Assembly: GCA_963798195.1 (NCBI GenBank)
Contig: CAWCSF010000002.1
Coordinates: 85,439-149,438 of the forward strand
DNA: 64,000 nt
From: CAVSRC01 sp963798195
GTDB lineage: Bacteria; Pseudomonadota; Alphaproteobacteria; Rhizobiales; Kaistiaceae
Direction of reading: 5' to 3'
The translations under genes were made by a program, and so were the position numbers. How positions within the stretch are numbered: the stretch's first letter is position 1; each line of letters starts with the position of its first letter. Positions 1 to 8,373 of the stretch are shown here, piece by piece. Under the pieces are notes generated by a model. It saw only the letters and a list, made by a program, of their open reading frames with translations. It was not told the origin of the DNA and did not search any database.

Positions 1-1783
1 CGGCGAACACGCCCGCCCAGTCCCCCGGTTTTGCCTGCCGGAACAAGTGCATGGTCGGATACCACGGGCTGTCGCTACGATCGCGCAACCAGCGCCAGTC
101 CGGGTCATGGTTCAAAGCCACCCAGACGGGCCGCCCCAAGGCGCCGGCCATATGCGCGATGGAGGTATCCGAGGCGACCACCAGATCGAGGCTGGCCATG
201 GCGGCGGCGATCTCCGCCATGCCGTCCGGATTGTCGCTGATGAGCGGCCCCAGTTCGTCCACCCTCATGCCCGCCGGCAGGTTCGTGAGCTGACCGAGGC
301 CATGCACCGCCTGCAGGCTGATGAGGCGAACGCCCGGCACAGCCGATAGGGGCGCGAACTGGAAAAGCGGCACCGAGCGGAACGGGTCACTCGGGTATTC
401 CGGGTTGCCCTGCCAGACGATCCCGACCTTGAAGCCTTCCGAACCAACGCGCCCGCGCCACGCCGCTACCTTCTCAATGTCCGCAAAGAGATAGGGAACG
501 TCGCGCGGAACGGAATCGAGGCGCGTTCCGAAGCGGTGCGGCAGGCTGAGAAGCGGAAGCTGGTAATCGAACGCCCCCTCCGATGCGTCTGTGGCGGCAC
601 TCCAGGACACCGGTGCGGTCATCGACCGCGCCAGCGCGATCAGTGGCGGCTGCACACAGGCCGTGACATCCGCTCCGCGGGCGACGAGCATCGGCAGGTA
701 GCGGAGGAATTGCAGCGTGTCGCCATGCCCCTGCTCTGGAGTAACGACGATGCTCCGGCCGGCAAGACCCTCGCCCGACCACACCGGCGCCCGGAAATCG
801 GCGCGCCGCATCCGCGCCGACGGCTTGTCGAGACGGCTCTCGTATTCGCCCCAGCCCCGTTCGAAATCGCCCGCCTTGAGGCAAAGATAGGAAAATTCCT
901 CGCGCACCGAAGCGTTGTCGGGATCGAGGTTGACCGCCTCCCGTCCTGCCGCCAGGGCTTCGTCGAACCGGTCAAGCTTCCAGAGCGCCGCAGCGCGCAC
1001 GATGGCAAGCCGCGCCCCCGGCAGGCCCGGCGCCGGAATGCGTGAAACGACCGCGATCGCCTCCTGCCAACGTCCAAGTTCGATGAGCGCGCGGCCGCGG
1101 CTGATCGCGCCTTCCACACCGGCGATCGGCGCCGGCTCGGGTGTCGGCCGCCGCAAACGCAAAACCTCATCGCGACGACCAAGGCGCTGGAGTACCGCCA
1201 CGCGTGCGTCGAACGCTTCCACCGCATGGGGACGGATGGCGAGCGCCTGCTCAAAGCAGGTAAGCGCGGTCGCAGCGTCATTCCGTTGAAGGGCCGCTAC
1301 ACCGCGATTGAAATGCGCATCGAACAGATGCGGGTCCAACGTGACCGTCCGCGCGTAGCCTGCTTCAGCCTCTTCATATCGCCGGGCGAGACAAAGAAGA
1401 TTGGCCCGGTTGAAATGCGCCATCACATTGCTGGGCGCATGGCTTATTCCCGTCTCGAACGCCGCCAGCGCGTCGTCGTACCGCCCGAGCCTTTGCAGCG
1501 CGGCGCCGCGATTGCACCATGCGCCGGCGTCGTCAGGTTTCAGTGCGATCGCCCTGTCAAACGCCGCAAGTGCTTCGGCAACATTCCCTGTCTGGAAATA
1601 GAGCGAACCGAGAGCGACAAGTCCGCCATGATGACCGAGGACGCGTTGATCCGCGGCCAGGGCCCGGATCGCATCGGCGGGCCGTCCCGACAACGCAGTG
1701 TTCATCGCCTCCATGACAGCACGCAATATCGCCAGTTCCTCGACCGGCGTGCGTTCCGGAACTGGCTTTTCAGTGCCTGTCAT
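1..1783 (-). CDS. TPR-repeat protein with glycosyltransferase (GT9/GT41-like) C-terminal domain, truncated by window edge
   Basis: The minus-strand frame starting at the ATG at 1783 is open to the window edge, giving about 594 residues with no stop. Residues about 20-250 are tetratricopeptide repeats, with recurring patterns such as ALAAFDRAIALKPDDAGAW and AHFNRANLL. From about residue 330 a glycosyltransferase-like domain follows, with TPEQGHGDTLQFLRY, GIVWQGNPEYPSDPFRS, ASDTSIAHMAGALGRPVW and DWRWLRDRSDSPWYP, the pattern of bacterial TPR proteins related to O-GlcNAc transferase and heptosyltransferase folds. The substrate cannot be inferred; such proteins usually act in surface glycan or protein glycosylation. 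A purine-rich stretch (GGGGGG) lies 5-10 bases before the ATG. The C-terminus, probably only a few tens of residues, lies outside the window. Confidence 0.85.
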   Translation of the reverse strand, partial: MTGTEKPVPERTPVEELAILRAVMEAMNTALSGRPADAIRALAADQRVLGHHGGLVALGSLYFQTGNVAEALAAFDRAIALKPDDAGAWCNRGAALQRLGRYDDALAAFETGISHAPSNVMAHFNRANLLCLARRYEEAEAGYARTVTLDPHLFDAHFNRGVAALQRNDAATALTCFEQALAIRPHAVEAFDARVAVLQRLGRRDEVLRLRRPTPEPAPIAGVEGAISRGRALIELGRWQEAIAVVSRIPAPGLPGARLAIVRAAALWKLDRFDEALAAGREAVNLDPDNASVREEFSYLCLKAGDFERGWGEYESRLDKPSARMRRADFRAPVWSGEGLAGRSIVVTPEQGHGDTLQFLRYLPMLVARGADVTACVQPPLIALARSMTAPVSWSAATDASEGAFDYQLPLLSLPHRFGTRLDSVPRDVPYLFADIEKVAAWRGRVGSEGFKVGIVWQGNPEYPSDPFRSVPLFQFAPLSAVPGVRLISLQAVHGLGQLTNLPAGMRVDELGPLISDNPDGMAEIAAAMASLDLVVASDTSIAHMAGALGRPVWVALNHDPDWRWLRDRSDSPWYPTMHLFRQAKPGDWAGVFA

Positions 1784-1871
1784 GGCCCCCCGCAATGGCC
1801 GTGCGATAAGGCCGGTCCACTGGATTCTGCCGTGGCTGAGCGTGGCCCAGGATCGGACGATGTCGGGAAAA

Positions 1872-1946
1872 TGGTGGGCGGTACTGGGATTGAACCAGTG
1901 ACCCCTACGATGTCAACGTAGTGCTCTCCCGCTGAGCTAACCGCCC
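1872..1946 (-). tRNA. tRNA-Val(GAC)
   Basis: Read on the minus strand, the 75 bases fold as a standard cloverleaf. The acceptor GGGCGGT pairs with ACCGCCC, the D arm is GCTC/GAGC, and the anticodon stem CTACG/CGTAG holds the loop TTGACAT with anticodon GAC, which reads valine codons GUC and GUU. The T arm contains GGTTCAATCCC. The CCA tail is encoded (1872-1874). It lies upstream of the TPR/glycosyltransferase gene on the same strand. Confidence 0.95.
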
Positions 1947-2051
1947 ATCCGAACGACACCGCGGCGGGCCGCAGCGTCAGGACCAGCGGGGGTATATCAG
2001 GCAGGCACCAGGCTTTTCAAGCAAGGTCGGGAGGGCAGCCTTATCGCGCGT

Positions 2052-2616
2052 TCAGACTGTATGCGTCAGCCGCTCCCCGGCGCCTGATGCGGCACCTCTC
2101 CGGCGGTAGGTCCTCCCGCTGCCGAGGTGGCGATAGATGGTCGCGCGCGACACGTTCAGGGCGGTCGCGACGTCAACGACCTTCATTCCTTGTCCTTCGA
2201 TCATGTCGCGGGCTCGCTCCAGCGCCTTTTCGTTGAGCGCCGGGGTCCGTCCCCTGCTTTTCGCGTCGCGCCGCGTCGTCGCTGCATACCGCCCGAGTGT
2301 CATGAGCGCGGCCTGGACCTGCTCGTGGTCCGTCGAGAAGCGGTCATCGAGGGAGGAAATCAGGATGCCGCCCGTCCACGAGTGTGGCCAATACGGAAAT
2401 TAACTCAGGCATCGGTGCAAGATCGCTCAGACGCGTGACGGTCAACCTGTCGTTGGGCTTCAGGGTCGATACCAGCGCTTCCAGCGACGGCGTCATCGCC
2501 CTTGCCGTGACGCCGGCGGCATCGATCAAGGTCCGCGTGCAACCCGCCTCCTCCATCCGGCCGGACGCATCCCGGATCGTCTGTGGATCGTCGCTCCGTA
2601 CATAACCGATCAGCAT
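2052..2616 (-). pseudogene. Resolvase/invertase-like protein, frameshifted and catalytically degenerate
   Basis: Two minus-strand reading frames join into one resolvase-like protein if a single base near 2367 is skipped: the N-terminal part runs to VDGR and continues in the next frame as ILISSLDDRFSTDHEQV, then MTLGRYAATTRR. The start is taken at 2616 (MLIGYVRSDD), preceded by GAGGCAAG, rather than the upstream ATG at 2649. The C-terminal helix-turn-helix (VVDVATALNVSRATIYRHL) is a typical Hin/resolvase HTH_7. The catalytic half is worn: the usual Y-A-R-V-S-T is shortened to YVRSDD, so the serine is displaced, and the R-L-x-R-L-x-R motif reads TRLSDLAP, lacking the second arginine. It is therefore probably a remnant or a DNA-binding-only derivative. 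The downstream half could be made alone from the ATG at 2303. Confidence 0.65.
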
Positions 2617-3058
2617 CGACTTGCCTCGATATCCCGTTACGCAACCCATAGATGCTCTCTGAGGATATACAACTTAAAGACCATCACAAAGGCATGATTC
2701 GGAAAGACACGCGCAGGCTGTTGCCGGACCGCAAAAACGTGTTGCCACCGGGCAACAGCGGGCGGGAGAAATGAGTTGGGCGTCTCAGTGCAAACTGCTG
2801 CAATTTGGCAAGGCAGCGAGGGAACTTCCCTTGAGCAGTTCGGCGAAAAATGGCGAAAATCCGGCGTTTTGGCCACCGTAAAATGTCTCAATAAACTCGC
2901 AAATCGCTTCGGGATGGGGTGCCTCACCGATCGGTTGTCCACCGTGACCGACCAACTCGGTCCTTGTAGGTAAGGTTTGCCTGTTTTACTCAGGTTTCGG
3001 CCGGAGCGCTTCTTCGGTGAGGACACAAAGTTCCCTTCGGGGGGCGAGGAGAGACAGA
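2617..3058. other. Intergenic region before the porin gene, with a short inverted repeat
   Basis: There is no convincing gene in these 440 bases; the short open frames on both strands have no family resemblance. A perfect hairpin TGTTGCC-ACCG-GGCAACA lies at 2740-2757, and TGTTGCC occurs again at 2719-2725, so the repeat may be an operator rather than a terminator (there is no T run). The bases just before 3059 (gaggagaga) are the ribosome binding site of the porin. Confidence 0.5.
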
Positions 3059-4167
3059 ATGAAACTCAAGAGCTTACTTCTCGGCTCCGCCGCCGCCTTC
3101 GCGGTTGTCGGTGGCGCCCAGGCAGCCGATCTTTCGGTTGCCGAGCCGGTCGATTACGTCCGGGTTTGCGACGCCTTCGGCGTTGGCTACTGGTACATTC
3201 CGGGGACTGACACCTGCCTGAAGATCGGCGGCTACGTTCAGTTCGACGTGAAGTTCCACGCTTCGTCGGCCAATGATTGGGCCTACACCACGGCTCCTTC
3301 CAGTCGCATTCGTCGAGCTGGGATTTCGCGACGGAAGCCAGCGTTCAGGTCACCGCCAAGTCGATGACCGAATACGGCCCGCTCACCGGCTTCATCGAAC
3401 TGCGCGCCAAGTCGGACAACGCGGCACGACTACGAACAACCTGGTGAGCGTCAGCAGCACGGGTACTCACGGCGAGCGACACGCGCTTTGCCTACCTCGA
3501 CTCAGCCTACCTCGAGCTCGGCATGCTCCTGGTTGGTCGCACCGGGTCGATCTACGACTACAGCGGCGGCTTCACGTGGGACTGGAAGGACTACGACTCC
3601 GACAACAGCGCGGATCAGGTTCGCCTGAGCTGGGCGATGAGCGGCTTCGGGCTCCAGCTGGCCATTGAAGACCCGCGCGATCGTTGGGGCACGAGCCTCG
3701 GCACGACCTACACGATGCCCAACATCGTCGGCGCCATCACGATGTCGCAGGCGACGTGGGATGCCAAGCTGTCGGCCGGCTATGCCGAGACGACGTATGG
3801 TTCCGGCTTCGGTGTCCAGTTGGCTGGCACGTTCAAGCTCGACTCGATCGCCCCCGGCGACAAGTTGCTCTTGAAGGCAGCATGGGCGCAGAGCGCGGTC
3901 TGGAAGTTCGCGGCAAGCTCGGGCGCGGCTGGCGGTGCCGGCGACGTCTGGAGCGCGGCAGCGTCGTTCCAGCACTTCTGGTCTCCGACCCTGTCTTCGG
4001 CCGTGACCTTCCAGTACTTCAACCAGGGCGCATCGGGCTACCAGGCCTCGGGCAACTTGGTTTGGTCGCCGGTTGCGAACTTCTACGCCGGCGTCGAAGG
4101 TGGCTACCAGAACGTTGGTGGCACCGGGACCTGGGGCGCCAAGATCCGCTTGAAGCGGTCCTGGTAG
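3059..4167 (+). CDS. Outer-membrane porin (Porin_2 family), three apparent frameshifts
   Basis: This is a general diffusion porin of the Hyphomicrobiales Omp2/RopA type. The start at 3059 is chosen because a GAGGAGAGA site precedes it and it opens a signal peptide (MKLKSLLLGSAAAFAVVGGAQA, cleavage before ADLSV). The mature N-terminus carries the family hallmarks VRVCDAFGVGYWYIPGTD and CLKIGGYVQFDV. The frame changes near 3300, near 3423 and near 3475; in between, SSWDFATEASVQVTAKSMTEYGPLTGF and TTTNNLVSVSSTGTHG read well in the other frames, and the last shift restores TRFAYLDSAYLELG. From 3481 the frame is intact to the C-terminal sequence ending in RLKRSW, with an aromatic last residue as usual for outer-membrane barrels. 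I think the shifts are sequence errors or collapse of porin paralogues. A strong terminator follows. Confidence 0.85.
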
Positions 4168-4199
4168 TCGAGCCTCAAGCTCAAGTCTTTAAGATTTGG

Positions 4200-4232
4200 A
4201 CCCGGCGGAGCGATCCGCCGGGTTCTTCTTTT
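4200..4232 (+). terminator. Rho-independent terminator of the porin gene
   Basis: A perfect stem ACCCGGCGGA / TCCGCCGGGT with loop GCGA is followed by TTCTTCTTTT. It lies 33 bases after the porin stop. The remaining bases to 4446 contain nothing recognisable. Confidence 0.9.
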
Positions 4233-4446
4233 CTCGATTGCCCCACCCGCAAGAACGCAATGCACCCGGCGCGCGTGCCAGCGGGCAATTCTCTTTCCGA
4301 TGAAGCACGACGTCGCGCGTTTCAGGCCAAGTCCGCATGACTGGCGTCTTCGCACCAATGATGGACTGGGCCATCGCAACCCAGGCGCCTGATTGATTCA
4401 CTCTGCGCGCAGGCAGAAATCCTCGCGCCAGGAATGCGGCCGGCGG

Positions 4447-4806
4447 TCAGGCCGCCAGCAGCTTCTCGACCTCGTTGACAAGGTCCTTGAGGTGGAAGGG
4501 CTTGGACAGCACCTTGGCGTCCTTGGGGGCGTTTGAGTCCGGGTTCAACGCCACCGCCGCAAAGCCGGTGATGAACATCACCTTCAGATCGGGATCGAGT
4601 TCGGTCGCCCGCCGCGCGAGCTCGATGCCATCCATCTCCGGCATGACGATATCGGTCAGCAGAAGCGTGAACGGCTCCTCGCGGATGCGCTCATAGGCCG
4701 AACGCCCATTGTCGAAGGAGACGACATCATGGCCGGCGTTCTGGAGCGCCTTGGCGAGAAAGCGGCGCATGTCATTATCGTCTTCGGCGAGAAGGATTTG
4801 GGACAT
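4447..4806 (-). CDS. cpdR: Single-domain response regulator CpdR
   Basis: The 119-residue protein is a lone CheY-like receiver domain with no output domain. Acidic pocket residues are in LLAEDDNDMRRF, the phosphoacceptor is Asp52 in LLLTDIVMPEMDG, and the switch Thr and Lys lie in MFITGFAAVAL and VLSKPFHLKDLV. The sequence matches the CpdR family very closely. In Caulobacter and Sinorhizobium, unphosphorylated CpdR delivers substrates to the ClpXP protease at the cell pole during the cell cycle, and the CckA-ChpT phosphorelay controls it. It is divergent from the N-formylglutamate amidohydrolase gene; I recall the same order (cpdR, amidohydrolase, hisN) in other rhizobia. Confidence 0.93.
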   Translation of the reverse strand: MSQILLAEDDNDMRRFLAKALQNAGHDVVSFDNGRSAYERIREEPFTLLLTDIVMPEMDGIELARRATELDPDLKVMFITGFAAVALNPDSNAPKDAKVLSKPFHLKDLVNEVEKLLAA

Positions 4807-4993
4807 TGGAGAGATGGGGAACCCCCGGATTTCATCGGCCGACCGGCCATGCCCGATTATCCTTATCCGAGTAAAGATCGCGTGAATAGTCGCAGAAACG
4901 TGGGCATTTACCGCTGTGGACAGGCCCGGCCGATCTTGGCAACATCAACCCGAACCCGGCACGCCCGCCGCCGTTCGGACGTTTGACACCTCG

Positions 4994-5884
4994 ATGGAAA
5001 CGCCACCGGATTTCGCCAGCGGACCCGCCTTCGAGGTGATCGCACCGTCCCGCCGCACGCTGCCGATCGTTCTCAATTCGCCGCACAGCGGCAGCGACTA
5101 CCCGGCCGATTTCCTCGCGACTTCCCGGCTTGACCGTCAGGCGATTCGCCGATCCGAGGATACCCATGTCGACGAACTGGCAGAGCATGCGGCACGACTC
5201 GGTGCGCCGCTGTTGCGGGCCAACTTCCCGCGCGCCTGGCTCGACGTGAATCGCGAGCCCTACGAACTCGACCCCAAGATGTTTGACGGCGCCCTACCAA
5301 CCTACGCCAATGTCAGATCGGTGCGGGTAGCCGGCGGTCTCGGCACGATCGCGCGCATCGTATCGGAGAGCGAGGAGATCTACGCCCAGCCACTGCCGGT
5401 TGAGGCGGCCCTCGCCCGCATCGACGCGGTGTACAAGCCCTACCATCGCGTCCTGCGCCAACTGGTGGTGGAGACCCGCGCCGCGTTCGGCCTGGCGGTA
5501 CTCATCGACTGCCATTCGATGCCATCGATCGTGCGTGGCGGGAACAGCCGCCATCGGCCGGACATCGTGCTTGGCGACCGCTACGGCACCAGCTGCGCCA
5601 GTGAACTGACCGATCTCGCCGCGCAAATTCTCGGTCGTCGCGGCTACTCGGTCAGCCGCAACAAGCCGTATGCCGGTGGATTCATCACGGAGCACTACGG
5701 CCAGCCGACGCGCGGCATCCACGCCATGCAGGTCGAGATGAACCGCTGCCTTTACATGAACGAGCGAACGCTGGAAAAAACCAGTGGCTTCGCGGAACTC
5801 TCCGATGACCTTGCACGCCTCGTGGGGGAGCTTGGTGCGGCGTTCGAGGCGGGTTTCCTGTCGCGCCCCGAGGCGGCCGAATAA
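4994..5884 (+). CDS. N-formylglutamate amidohydrolase family protein
   Basis: This 296-residue protein belongs to the FGase family, which hydrolyses N-formyl-L-glutamate to formate and glutamate in one branch of histidine degradation. Family motifs are VLNSPHSGSDYP near the N-terminus, NVNREPYELD-like DVNREPYELDP, IDCHSMP, GDRYGTSC, and EHYGQPTRGIHAMQVEMNR, which supply the expected metal and substrate ligands. No other hut gene is nearby, so it may act on a related formyl or amide substrate rather than in histidine catabolism. An upstream start at 4916 exists, but the residues before METPPDF have no family match, so 4994 is preferred. No strong ribosome binding site is visible. Confidence 0.85.
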   Translation: METPPDFASGPAFEVIAPSRRTLPIVLNSPHSGSDYPADFLATSRLDRQAIRRSEDTHVDELAEHAARLGAPLLRANFPRAWLDVNREPYELDPKMFDGALPTYANVRSVRVAGGLGTIARIVSESEEIYAQPLPVEAALARIDAVYKPYHRVLRQLVVETRAAFGLAVLIDCHSMPSIVRGGNSRHRPDIVLGDRYGTSCASELTDLAAQILGRRGYSVSRNKPYAGGFITEHYGQPTRGIHAMQVEMNRCLYMNERTLEKTSGFAELSDDLARLVGELGAAFEAGFLSRPEAAE

Positions 5885-5907
5885 ACCCCCGGCGCCAAAA
5901 AGAAAAA

Positions 5908-5934
5908 GGGCCGCTCGCTTGCGCGAGGCGGCCC
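5908..5934. terminator. Hairpin after the N-formylglutamate amidohydrolase gene
   Basis: GGGCCGCTCGC-TTGC-GCGA(G)GCGGCCC forms an 11-bp stem with one bulged G. There is no T run on the plus side. The left flank is A-rich (AAAAAGAAAAA), so a minus-strand transcript would see a U tract. It may end transcription from both sides weakly. The region 5935-6166 is AT-rich for this genome and probably holds the hisN promoter. Confidence 0.55.
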
Positions 5935-6166
5935 AAGTCTAGGGAGGAAACGCCCAAGGAGGGCTGTGCGATATCTCTATCGCACCGCAATATTTTGACC
6001 CCGCAGTGCAAAAAATCAAGCCCGAAGGCTCAAAAGATTTGTTCATCGGATATGCCAGATAAATCGACAAAAAAAGACGAAATATCAAGCATTATCAATG
6101 TATTGATTTGGGTCTCACACCGGGTGGCGGCGCGGCAACAGCCGCGACAAATTGGCGTTTCTGACC

Positions 6167-6958
6167 ATGGCAACTGACTTGGCAGGGCTTCCGGCCTTCG
6201 TCGACCGCCTGGCCGACGTTGCCTCTGATTCGATCATGCCTCATTTCCGGGCAGCCCCTTCGATCGAAAGCAAAGGTGAATTGGGCTTCGACCCGGTGAC
6301 CGTCGCCGACCGCAATGCCGAGACAGCGATGCGCCGGTTGATCAACCAGACTTACCCGGACCACGGCATCGTCGGCGAGGAGCATGGCAATGAGCACACC
6401 GACGCCGAGTTCGTGTGGGTACTCGATCCGATCGACGGCACCCGTGCCTTCATCACCGGGCTGCCCGTCTGGGGCACCCTGATCGGCCTGATGCGTCGGG
6501 GCCGCCCGGTCTTCGGCATGATGGCGCAGGCCTTCACCCGCGAACGCTTCGCAGGCGACGGTACGCGCGCCTGGTTTCGGGGACCGGATGGCAGGACACA
6601 ACCGATCAAGACGCGCGCGTGCGGCCAGCTTGCCGACGCCTCCCTGTTCACAACGACACCCGCGATGTTCAAGGGGGATGACCGCGGCAGCTATGATCGG
6701 GTCGAGCGTTCGGTGCGCCTCGCCCGCTATGGCTGCGACTGCTACGCCTATTGCATGATCGCGGCCGGGCATGCCGATCTCGTCATCGAGGCCGGGCTGA
6801 AGCCTTACGACATCGTGGCGCTGATCCCGATCATCGAAGGCGCGGGCGGACATGTCACGGACTGGCACGGCAATACGGCGGCCGGCGGCGGCCATATCCT
6901 TGCCAGCGGTGATCGGAATACGCATGAGGCGGCGCTTGCCATTCTCGGCAGCGGCTGA
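6167..6958 (+). CDS. hisN: Histidinol-phosphatase, inositol monophosphatase family (HisN)
   Basis: This 263-residue protein is of the IMPase fold, and in many Alphaproteobacteria the member with this signature dephosphorylates histidinol phosphate, the penultimate step of histidine synthesis. The metal-binding motifs are present in order: GIVGEEHGNE, WVLDPIDGTRAFITG, and KPYDIVALIPIIEGAGG near the C-terminus. Other members of the fold act on inositol phosphate, PAP or fructose bisphosphate, so the exact substrate is inferred from the close match to the HisN subgroup and from the cpdR neighbourhood. An in-frame TTG at 6152 is possible, but the ATG at 6167 (MATDLAGLPAF) fits the family. It converges on the hydrolase gene 3 bases downstream. 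Confidence 0.85.
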   Translation: MATDLAGLPAFVDRLADVASDSIMPHFRAAPSIESKGELGFDPVTVADRNAETAMRRLINQTYPDHGIVGEEHGNEHTDAEFVWVLDPIDGTRAFITGLPVWGTLIGLMRRGRPVFGMMAQAFTRERFAGDGTRAWFRGPDGRTQPIKTRACGQLADASLFTTTPAMFKGDDRGSYDRVERSVRLARYGCDCYAYCMIAAGHADLVIEAGLKPYDIVALIPIIEGAGGHVTDWHGNTAAGGGHILASGDRNTHEAALAILGSG

Positions 6959-6961
6959 AGT

Positions 6962-7906
6962 TCAGCCAGAGCCCGGCACAAACGCATCAAAGGCCGCCCA
7001 GAACTGCTCGCGAAGCGCATCGCGCTCCATCAGGATTTCGTGGCGCGCGCCCGGGATGATCACCAACCCGCCGGCGCGCAGCGCTTCAGACAACCGCTCG
7101 GCGGCCACCACCGAGGTGAGTGTGTCGAGCGAACCGCCGACCACCAGCGTCGGCACCCTGATGGCCGGCCCGAAATCCGGATCGGTCGCCTCACGCATCG
7201 CCCGGCAGGCAGCATAGAGCCAGCCGAAGGTCGGGGCGCCGACCGCGACCTGGGGAATCTTCGTGACGATATCGATCGTGCGCTGGTAACGCGCCGGGTC
7301 GGCGGTCAAGACATTGCCGTCGAACGGGACAGTCTCGATCGGTCGTGCATTCTCGCCGGGCAATGTCACTTCGCCCAGACCAATGGCGGTCATGAAGGCT
7401 GCGATGCGGAAGGCCGTCGGCTGTCGTGGCTTGGTGGCACCAAGTTCGAACAGAGGCGACACAAGGACGAGCCGGGAAAAACTGGCCCGTCCCTCGCGCA
7501 CGGTGCGAAGGCAGACGAGCGCTCCGGTCGAATGAGCCAAGGCAAAGAACGGCGGAGGGCAGTCGGGCAGCACCACCTGATGGACGAAGGCCTCGAGGTC
7601 GCGGTCGTATTCCTCGAAACCGTCCACGTGCCCCTTCATCCGGTTCCGGAGGCGCCGGTCAGATCCGCCCTGCCCTCGCCAGTCGAGGATGGCTACGGCA
7701 AAACCGCGCTCCCGGAGATCGCGAATCGTCTCGAAGTATTTCTCGATCGTCTCGCCGCGCCCCTCGAGCAGGCACACGGTGCCGCGCGGCTGGCGCCCAC
7801 TCTGCCGCCACCGGGCGTAGCGCAGGCGCACGCCATCGGCGGTGACTACCGCGCCGGTGGTGGCACCGGTCGGAACCGGATTGCCGTCAATCTCGAAGAG
7901 TTCCAT
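6962..7906 (-). CDS. Alpha/beta hydrolase, lysophospholipase (PldB) / monoacylglycerol lipase-like
   Basis: The protein of 314 residues has the serine hydrolase fold. The nucleophile is in FALAHSTGALVCL (G/A-x-S-x-G elbow), an oxyanion-side motif is CLLEGRGETIEKY, the acid is probably in VVGGSLDTLTS, and the histidine is in IPGARHEILMERD. The overall match is to the Hydrolase_4/PldB group, which cleaves an acyl chain from lysophospholipids or monoacylglycerols. It has no signal peptide, so it is cytoplasmic or membrane-associated. The ATG at 7906 (MELFEIDG) is chosen over 7930 because the eight extra residues are not conserved in type. It is convergent with hisN. Confidence 0.85.
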   Translation of the reverse strand: MELFEIDGNPVPTGATTGAVVTADGVRLRYARWRQSGRQPRGTVCLLEGRGETIEKYFETIRDLRERGFAVAILDWRGQGGSDRRLRNRMKGHVDGFEEYDRDLEAFVHQVVLPDCPPPFFALAHSTGALVCLRTVREGRASFSRLVLVSPLFELGATKPRQPTAFRIAAFMTAIGLGEVTLPGENARPIETVPFDGNVLTADPARYQRTIDIVTKIPQVAVGAPTFGWLYAACRAMREATDPDFGPAIRVPTLVVGGSLDTLTSVVAAERLSEALRAGGLVIIPGARHEILMERDALREQFWAAFDAFVPGSG

Positions 7907-7930
7907 GCCGCGAACCTGGAGCGCCGCCAC

Positions 7931-8238
7931 TCGGTGTCGCGGCCGGGCGACCCTGCTTAGAGCAGGCCACCGAAAGGCTCAAGCGCGCGCCGGAAAACGT
8001 GTCGGCGGCCCTTCCTTTCGGAAGTGCCGCCGACATTACAGATCCGGCATCGGAGGGGGGCGGGTCGACACCGGCCTGCATTAATGACCGGTGGCGGAGT
8101 TGGGCGTGGGGAAGGCCGCCTGCCGATCTAACTTGACGTGGATATTGCCAGCGGTCGCCTGAACGCTCGCCGAAGCGGCCATTCATGTGCTGTTCAGCTT
8201 TCCGACACAGGAACCTTGGATACGAGCGATTTTCGGCT
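7931..8238. other. Intergenic region with a long perfect hairpin at 8001-8034
   Basis: The region holds no gene that I can support. Its one clear element is the hairpin GTCGGCGGC-C-CTTCC-TTTC-GGAAG-T-GCCGCCGAC at 8001-8034, a 14-bp stem with one mismatch and a four-base loop. On the minus strand it is followed by ACGTTTTCC, a short U tract, so it could end a small RNA transcribed leftward from about 8200. The rest shows no structure that I can see. Confidence 0.5.
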
Positions 8239-8270
8239 CTTGAATCCGGAAATTCCCGATCCCACCTAAT
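8239..8270 (+). promoter_or_regulatory. Possible heat-shock sigma (RpoH) promoter of hsp20
   Basis: CTTGAAT at 8239-8245 matches the sigma-32 type -35 element. A C-rich -10-like element CCCACCTAAT (8261-8270) lies 15 bases downstream. The -10 match is only partial, so this is a suggestion supported mainly by the heat-shock gene that follows. Confidence 0.4.
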
Positions 8271-8271
8271 T

Positions 8272-8373
8272 CGTGCGGACGCCAAACGGGTCCGCGGGAA
8301 CCAGCAAATCCCGGCCAATCAGGCGGGTGCCGAAGTTCCCCTACTCTAGTCGCTCATCAGGAGGACAAGACCC
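8272..8373 (+). promoter_or_regulatory. Candidate ROSE-like RNA thermometer in the hsp20 5' leader
   Basis: The leader contains a hairpin GCGGAC (8275-8280) / GTCCGC (8290-8295). Directly before the start codon, TCGCT (8350-8354), CATC and AGGAGG (8359-8364) are placed as in the last hairpin of ROSE elements, where a U-Y-G-C-U motif masks the Shine-Dalgarno sequence at low temperature. ROSE elements are known to control small heat-shock genes in rhizobia. The full four-stem fold was not computed, so this is an inference. Confidence 0.5.

Noticed and set aside
2637..3026. Minus-strand open frame of 129 codons before the porin
   Set aside because: No motif, no ribosome binding site, and it spans the probable porin promoter.
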